This document shows, in pieces, positions 58,983-64,000 of a stretch of 64,000 nucleotides of DNA. The notes below the pieces were generated by a model. That model saw nothing but the letters and a program-made list of their open reading frames with translations, did no database searches and was not told the DNA's origin. The stretch spans positions 627,501 through 691,500 of the forward strand of contig NC_092181.1 in the NCBI RefSeq assembly GCF_043641665.1, written 5' to 3'. The DNA is from Enoplosus armatus. Taxonomy: Eukaryota; Chordata; Actinopteri; Centrarchiformes; Enoplosidae. Within the stretch, counting starts at the first letter, position 1. Each line of letters starts with the position of its first letter. The position numbers and the translations under genes were made by a program.

Positions 58983-61140
58983 AAACCAGGGCTGCCCTCA
59001 ACCCTCTGTTCCCCCTCGACCCCTACCATCTTTCTAAGCCCCGTCTTGTCCCTCTTAAGCCTCACACCCTCCGATGGCCTACCCAGAAGATTCAAGATTC
59101 AAATCTCTGAACTCCTTCTACTTTCCAGACTCTTTTTTTCAGCAGATATTAAAGGATCCAATGGGATTAATCAGCAGTGTCCCTCTGAGCTTTCAGTGCA
59201 TGCAAAAGGTGAGATTGTGTAGCCTACTTATTTTTTTGTGCTCTGAAGTTTGAATTTTGAGTTGGGCTCCAGGTTTGAACATTTGCTGCTGCTCTTGTCA
59301 TGAATCCTTTAATATCTCAAGTGTCTAGATTCCTTTAACAAAGGGGGCTGGAGGTCTGGTTTTGAATGAGGGCGCATTGAAAGGCGGCGGGACACTTTTA
59401 GCAATCCCTATTGATGAGTTGAATGAATTCTAATTATTATGATGATGCTGTAAATGAGTTATGTTGTTATTACTGTCGTTCCCAAAAGTTTCTGATGTTG
59501 CTCTAAGGTCGACACACAAAGTATTTTCTACCAATCATGCACCAAAGCTAATGTGCCATTTGAATTTGATAGAAAAAAAAAACTCTAAGAAATACTATAA
59601 TATTGGATTTTTACCTAAAATCTGATGTTGTGGCTTTTTTCCTATTCGGTCTAAACATACAGATTCTTCAGTAATGGACAGATAGATTTATAAACCTGGC
59701 TACTGTGAGATTTGTCGCTACATACAGAGTATATTTATTTGTGACAGACCTGGGACAGAGTCAGAAGCCATTCAAATACTTGACATAGCTTGGATTGATT
59801 GTGCTGGATGGTGTAATGTTTCTGTAAATGAAAATGTACACTCTAATTACACTCTACATCGTTACATTATCCAGCGACAATTATTACCAGTCCCTGTAGA
59901 GCATTCCTGCTAGCTGGGAATGGCAACTGCTAATTCAAAAGCCCACTGTAAAATATCCTACCAACACTATCTTGTTATATAGACTTTACTGTCTACAACC
60001 CATTATGTAAGTCAGACACTAATAACCCAAAGTAACTGCGAGTATTTGAATGGACTTCTGTTACACTTTGAAACCAGGTCTGGTTTGTTGATTGTTTGTG
60101 TTTGTTTATTTTTATTTACTGGAGCTAAAATGTGTGGTTAAATATGAGATGGGTGGTACTGTTGACTTACTGTTTATTTACAGGTTTCACGTTAACGCCT
60201 CAATCCAGGTTTGGAGTAATTCAGTAATGAATGGTAGACACAGATTTAAAAACACAGGAAACCTCTAATGTCTTCATGGCTGTCAGATTACAGATTTATT
60301 TTATTTTAATTCAACAAATGTTAACAGACTATTTGCACTTTCAAAATGCTTGTTAGCTGTGACGGGTCTTAAATCACCCACTGAACATTTGAAATACACC
60401 ATCGCTCTCTGATCCTGGATTGGTCCCTTTTATGAGTTCTTGATGGAAATGTTCTTCTCATCAAGATCTGACTGTGAACATGTACATGTTTATGTCCTTG
60501 TTGCCAATTCTAACTACACAACTATGTCTTGGTAATGATAAACTGCTGTTTATTTTGCAGCACTTAATGGGATTTCTTCTAACTTAAAAGTTAACAGCAC
60601 AATAAGAAAAAGAAGGGTTAGCCGCTATCTAACCAGGAAGTAGAGCTAATATGTTGCTGTCTGAAAATAAAACAGCTCCAGTAAAAATCACCAAAAATAT
60701 TCTGCACTCTTGTTACTTTTTAATGGCTCCAGATGAAATGGGTCTGTATTTCCTGCATAAAGAAAATGGGTAAACTACCAGTTGCAGACTTGAAGTTTCC
60801 TTGAGGTCAACAACTGTACCCGATACTGACACTCAGAGATGACAGCATGTTTAAGGGTTAGGTAACCCAATTAATGTTATTTAATATCACTGCTTTGTTA
60901 CTTTCTCGTCAGTGCTGTGGGCGTTGTTCAGCAAATGGTAATTATGGATGTAAACATTTGTAAAACAATAAGTAATTGAATGCTAAAGATAAAAGAGGAC
61001 TCCTGCAGTCATTGTGTGTCCTGTTCTTTACTTCTGTCTAGTGTTTTATGATATTTTAGTGCTTGACTCTGTGTTTTGTGAGGTAGTTCACCTTTTTTTG
61101 GTTGAATTTTTGTTTATGAAATAAATAGAGCTTGAAAATA
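58983..61140 (+). other. tmod1: tmod1 3' untranslated region
   Basis: About 2.1 kb without coding exons, ending at AATAAA 61120-61125. Confidence 0.6.
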
Positions 61141-61700
61141 ATGTATTTGTTCTTAAACTTTCATTGCATTTGGTTGGATATCTTCCTCGGATATGAACAC
61201 GGCAGCGTTCTCCCACATAAAGTGAGACAGTGACACTCTGTGGCAAAATGGAAGAAATACACCAAGTCTGTTCAGTTGGACTGTGCAATTCTCTCAATAT
61301 TGCCCTCTTCAGACCAACAACAGTGCTGCACTTCTGCTAGTTGTGTAGTAAAGCTGCAAATGCAGTGATCAAAACTTAAATTGCATTTACTTTTGATGAC
61401 TTCTGGTTCTCCTCGGAGGTTAATTTGCTTTTCAGTATGCAGAGAGCTGTGCTAAATCAAACAATTTATTATTCACACCTGTGCTTTTTCTACTGTGATG
61501 TGCAGAAATATCTTCTGAAAAAAGCCTATAACAGACTCAAGGAATTGGACGTATGGATAAACTCCCTTTCACATAGGCCTGAATTTACATATATAATAAC
61601 GGAGGAAGTATGCTGGCTATCTTTCACCTGCCTTTTCCACTTCTGTTTTGAAGCCGTCACATCACCGAGGACAGAAGATGACACGTTTGTTTAATGTCTG
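61141..61700. other. Gap between convergent tmod1 and complexin 3' ends
   Basis: About 0.55 kb separates the inferred polyA signals of the two genes. One 89-codon plus-strand frame (61425-61694) is present but has no recognisable domain or coding bias. Confidence 0.5.
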
Positions 61701-61912
61701 TGAACAAGGTTTTAAGTTTTTATTGAATCTCAGGCAGAAACATACATGATAATCCTTTATTGCTCATGGCATATACCACGTCGCCCTCAGCGGTTCATTC
61801 TCACATCGAAACCAACAATAAGTAGAACTGAATCAAGCATCACATGTTCTTTCAAAACACTTCTGGTTTTGCTGTGTAACTAAATCGGTAGCCAAACTGC
61901 TGTATTCACTTC

Positions 61913-61945
<33 letters not shown>

Positions 61946-63207
61946 ATACATGTGTGTATTGAGGGAGGTTGGTCTCTTTCTCGCAAATCTTCACATGATG
62001 CAAACTCCAGACGTGTATCCCACTGATACTGCTTATTATAGCTTAGAAATCATGAACACATTAGTCTAACTTATTCACACAGATTCATTCAGTATTCTCT
62101 CCCTAGTAGTAGATCCTGATAGTAATAGTATATATACTGTAAGTTCTGGTTTTATGGCTGAAAGCTTAAGGTTTTGGCTGTTGTATGAAGGGCTACACGG
62201 TCATTCTTCATCAAAACAATGACAACAAAAAACAAAAACCCTGCAAACCTGTAAATTAAATTTCCTGAATGCATACCTATCTTTTTTTTATTATTATTAC
62301 TGATATTATTAACGGTTATATCGACATGGTATTGAAAACACACTCAAACTTAGGAGTTATTGCCTTAATATTTTTTGCATGATAAAGAGGAGGATAAAAG
62401 GGGGGGGGGTGGCTTTACACAACAAACTTGTCCAGACAAATGGCATGCAAGACATAAGAAGGAGACGCACGGAACAGGGGAACAGAAACATTTTTAAACA
62501 CTACACTACATGGATGTTATTACACTGTGATAGTGTGTAGGGGACACAGACAACAGGTCTGACAGAGGATGTGCAACACTGTGTGCAAAAAGTTTGACAT
62601 AAATTTCAGACATGGTCTAACACAAAACGGTAGCTTTAGGAGCACACAACAGTAGTCTTTACGTTTCCTTTTTAAAATATGGCTTATCAAGTTATCACAT
62701 TTTTTTTATTTTAGAGACAGACACACAGTTAGTATAATATAATATTTTATGATTGTTTGCCCACATTGAGGCTTGTAATGTATTAATTTATTTATGTACA
62801 AATTGAGTGAACAGGGATATTATTATTTTTTTAGTGCTGCGAGGGAGCTCAGCAGCCATCGCAGAGGAGAGAAAAAGGAGTTTAAAATGTCTCAGACCAG
62901 GTTCAGACCATATAACTTTGTGTTTTTAGCCCCTCTGCTCGCTGTTAGCTTCATCAGTGTAACACAGCTAACGTTCACCTAGCTTAGTCTAATGGCTACA
63001 ATTCACACAGCTGGTTCACATCTGACTCATTTCCCCGCCATAAAACTTTGATTTGTCCGAACACCAAAAAGACCTCACCGGATTCAACTTCATCTCCTGT
63101 ACCTACAGAGCAAAGTTCACGCCTGTCATGGGGACATATAAGCCAACCTTGTGAATGTAGCCAATGAACTAAGCTAAGATCACGTTAGCATTAGCTAGCG
63201 AGCTAGC
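61700..63207 (-). other. Complexin 3' untranslated region
   Basis: On the minus strand the complexin stop is followed by about 1.5 kb of AT-rich, non-coding sequence with polyA signals AATAAA at 61756-61761 and 61719-61724 (TTTATT on plus). It contains a GT/CA microsatellite at 61915-61944 and a G run at about 62401. Confidence 0.55.
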
Positions 63208-63399
63208 CTACTTCTTCAGCATGTCTTGCAGCGGGCCTGGCAGGTATTTCATCACTGTGTCCATGATGCTCTCCTCTTCCTCCTCGTCGCCGCAGCCGGC
63301 CGGCACGGCCTTCTTGGGTCGGGTCAAGCTGCCTTCAGCAGGCTCCTCCGCAGCAGCTGCTGCCTCGGCCTCGGCCTCCTCACGCTTTTTCAAGCCATA
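63208..63399 (-). CDS. cplx2: Complexin 1/2, last coding exon (C-terminal 63 residues)
   Basis: Complexins bind the assembled SNARE complex at synapses and clamp or promote vesicle fusion. On the minus strand a CCCAG acceptor (63400-63401 on plus) opens a phase-0 exon, [20 protein letters not shown], that runs to a stop. The conserved block [10 protein letters not shown], then [10 protein letters not shown], and the end [18 protein letters not shown] match the complexin 1/2 C-terminus, the membrane-curvature-sensing region. There is no CAAX box, excluding complexin 3/4. YGL and [11 protein letters not shown] favour cplx2; LQDMLKK and the AEA-rich stretch are more cplx1-like, so the paralogue is uncertain. 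A run of five Ala (63340s) is longer than in mammals. Upstream exons with the SNARE-binding helix lie beyond the right edge. Confidence 0.85.
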   Translation of the reverse strand, partial: YGLKKREEAEAEAAAAAEEPAEGSLTRPKKAVPAGCGDEEEEESIMDTVMKYLPGPLQDMLKK

Positions 63400-63401
63400 C
63401 T

Positions 63402-64000
63402 GGGAGTTAGAAAGACGCACAGGAAATGCAGGTAAAGAAAAACACCATAATTACATGACTTTACATCGCAGTAACACAGCTTCTTTAGAGTCAGTTGTTA
63501 TTTGATACGTTATCATCTGTAAACTCTGTAGATCGATTCTGAAGGCCACCTTAATGCCATCTGCTGGACGAGCAAACAGATGCTCAGGCGTTAGTTATAT
63601 CAACCTTTAAGGCAATAATATGTCAGAGCTGTGTGTTTTCCAACACTGCTTCCAATGAAAGTTATTCAGGGGGCAACATTTTTGAGCCCGGAGCACATTT
63701 TAGTCCTCCTATTGGTAAACCAGTTTCAGGAGAGTCACAGTTTTCCAGTGAACGCTAATTACAAGTTGGAAACTTGTAATTATGATCTCCAATATAGCAT
63801 GAATAAGACACAATGCACATACACCGCTACTCATCCATCCTATTGAACAATGAACTACACCCATCCCACGGAGCCTTTCCCTGTTTTGAACAGCTGCTAA
63901 ACCTTCATCTTTCTATTTTTCTTCATCTTGTTCCTGTCTGTGTCTTTCAGCTCTGAACATGAAACACAGAAACAGAGCCGATGTCTTGGGCTCTGCTTTT
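63402..64000 (-). other. Complexin intron to the window edge
   Basis: I looked on the minus strand for the preceding exon (the central SNARE-binding helix) and found nothing. The sequence is AT-rich and has no other supported feature. Confidence 0.5.

Noticed and set aside
61425..61694. 89-codon plus-strand open frame between tmod1 and complexin (KYLLKKAYNRLKEL).
   Set aside because: It looks helical, but third positions are AT-rich, no domain or homologue is recognised, and it lies in the gap between two 3' UTRs.
63221..63505. 94-codon plus-strand frame with Ser and Ala runs.
   Set aside because: It is the antisense shadow of the complexin last exon.

Overview
This window is vertebrate nuclear DNA, almost certainly from a ray-finned (teleost, probably percomorph) fish. 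The genes are split into many short exons by compact GT-AG introns. Long CA/GT and TA microsatellites are common. Several interspersed repeats look like families I know from percomorph genomes: a LINE 3' end with a TTCTGA-type tail, a Tc1-like remnant and a fold-back element. There is no bacterial architecture (no operons, ribosome binding sites or CRISPR).

Layout, left to right. (1) 42-9951, plus strand: the last 33 coding exons of abca1, the cholesterol and phospholipid efflux ABC transporter. A long 3' UTR to about 12.6 kb follows and carries three miR-33 seed matches. (2) 12949-14604, plus: a small secreted Kazal-type protease inhibitor, SPINK4-like. (3) 15291-22659, plus: stra6l, a STRA6-like (RBPR2-type) retinol/RBP receptor with an intronic near-perfect hairpin. 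(4) 24897-37246, plus: tdrd7, a germ-granule and lens LOTUS/Tudor protein of about 1229 residues. (5) About 40-61.1 kb, plus: tmod1, tropomodulin-1. Its coding exons run from 45175 to 58982, its 5' region is non-coding, and it has a candidate alternative last exon. (6) 63399 down to about 61.7 kb, minus: the last exon and 3' UTR of a complexin 1/2 gene. Its upstream exons lie beyond the right edge.

For spink-like, stra6l, tdrd7 and tmod1 I rebuilt complete reading frames exon by exon. Each totals a multiple of three with canonical or near-canonical splice sites: 82, 658, 1230 and 358 codons including the stop. The abca1 part gives 1488 codons including the stop.

The genes do not form one pathway, but the order has meaning. 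In human, STRA6L(P), TDRD7 and TMOD1 are neighbours on chromosome 9q22 and ABCA1 lies further along 9q, so the window keeps an old vertebrate linkage group. Two themes recur: lipid and retinoid transport (abca1, stra6l) and lens biology (tdrd7, tmod1). I did not find a novel multi-gene system. The observations most worth checking are the intronic hairpin in stra6l, the candidate alternative C-terminus of tmod1, the miR-33 triplet in abca1, and several unusual splice-site choices.
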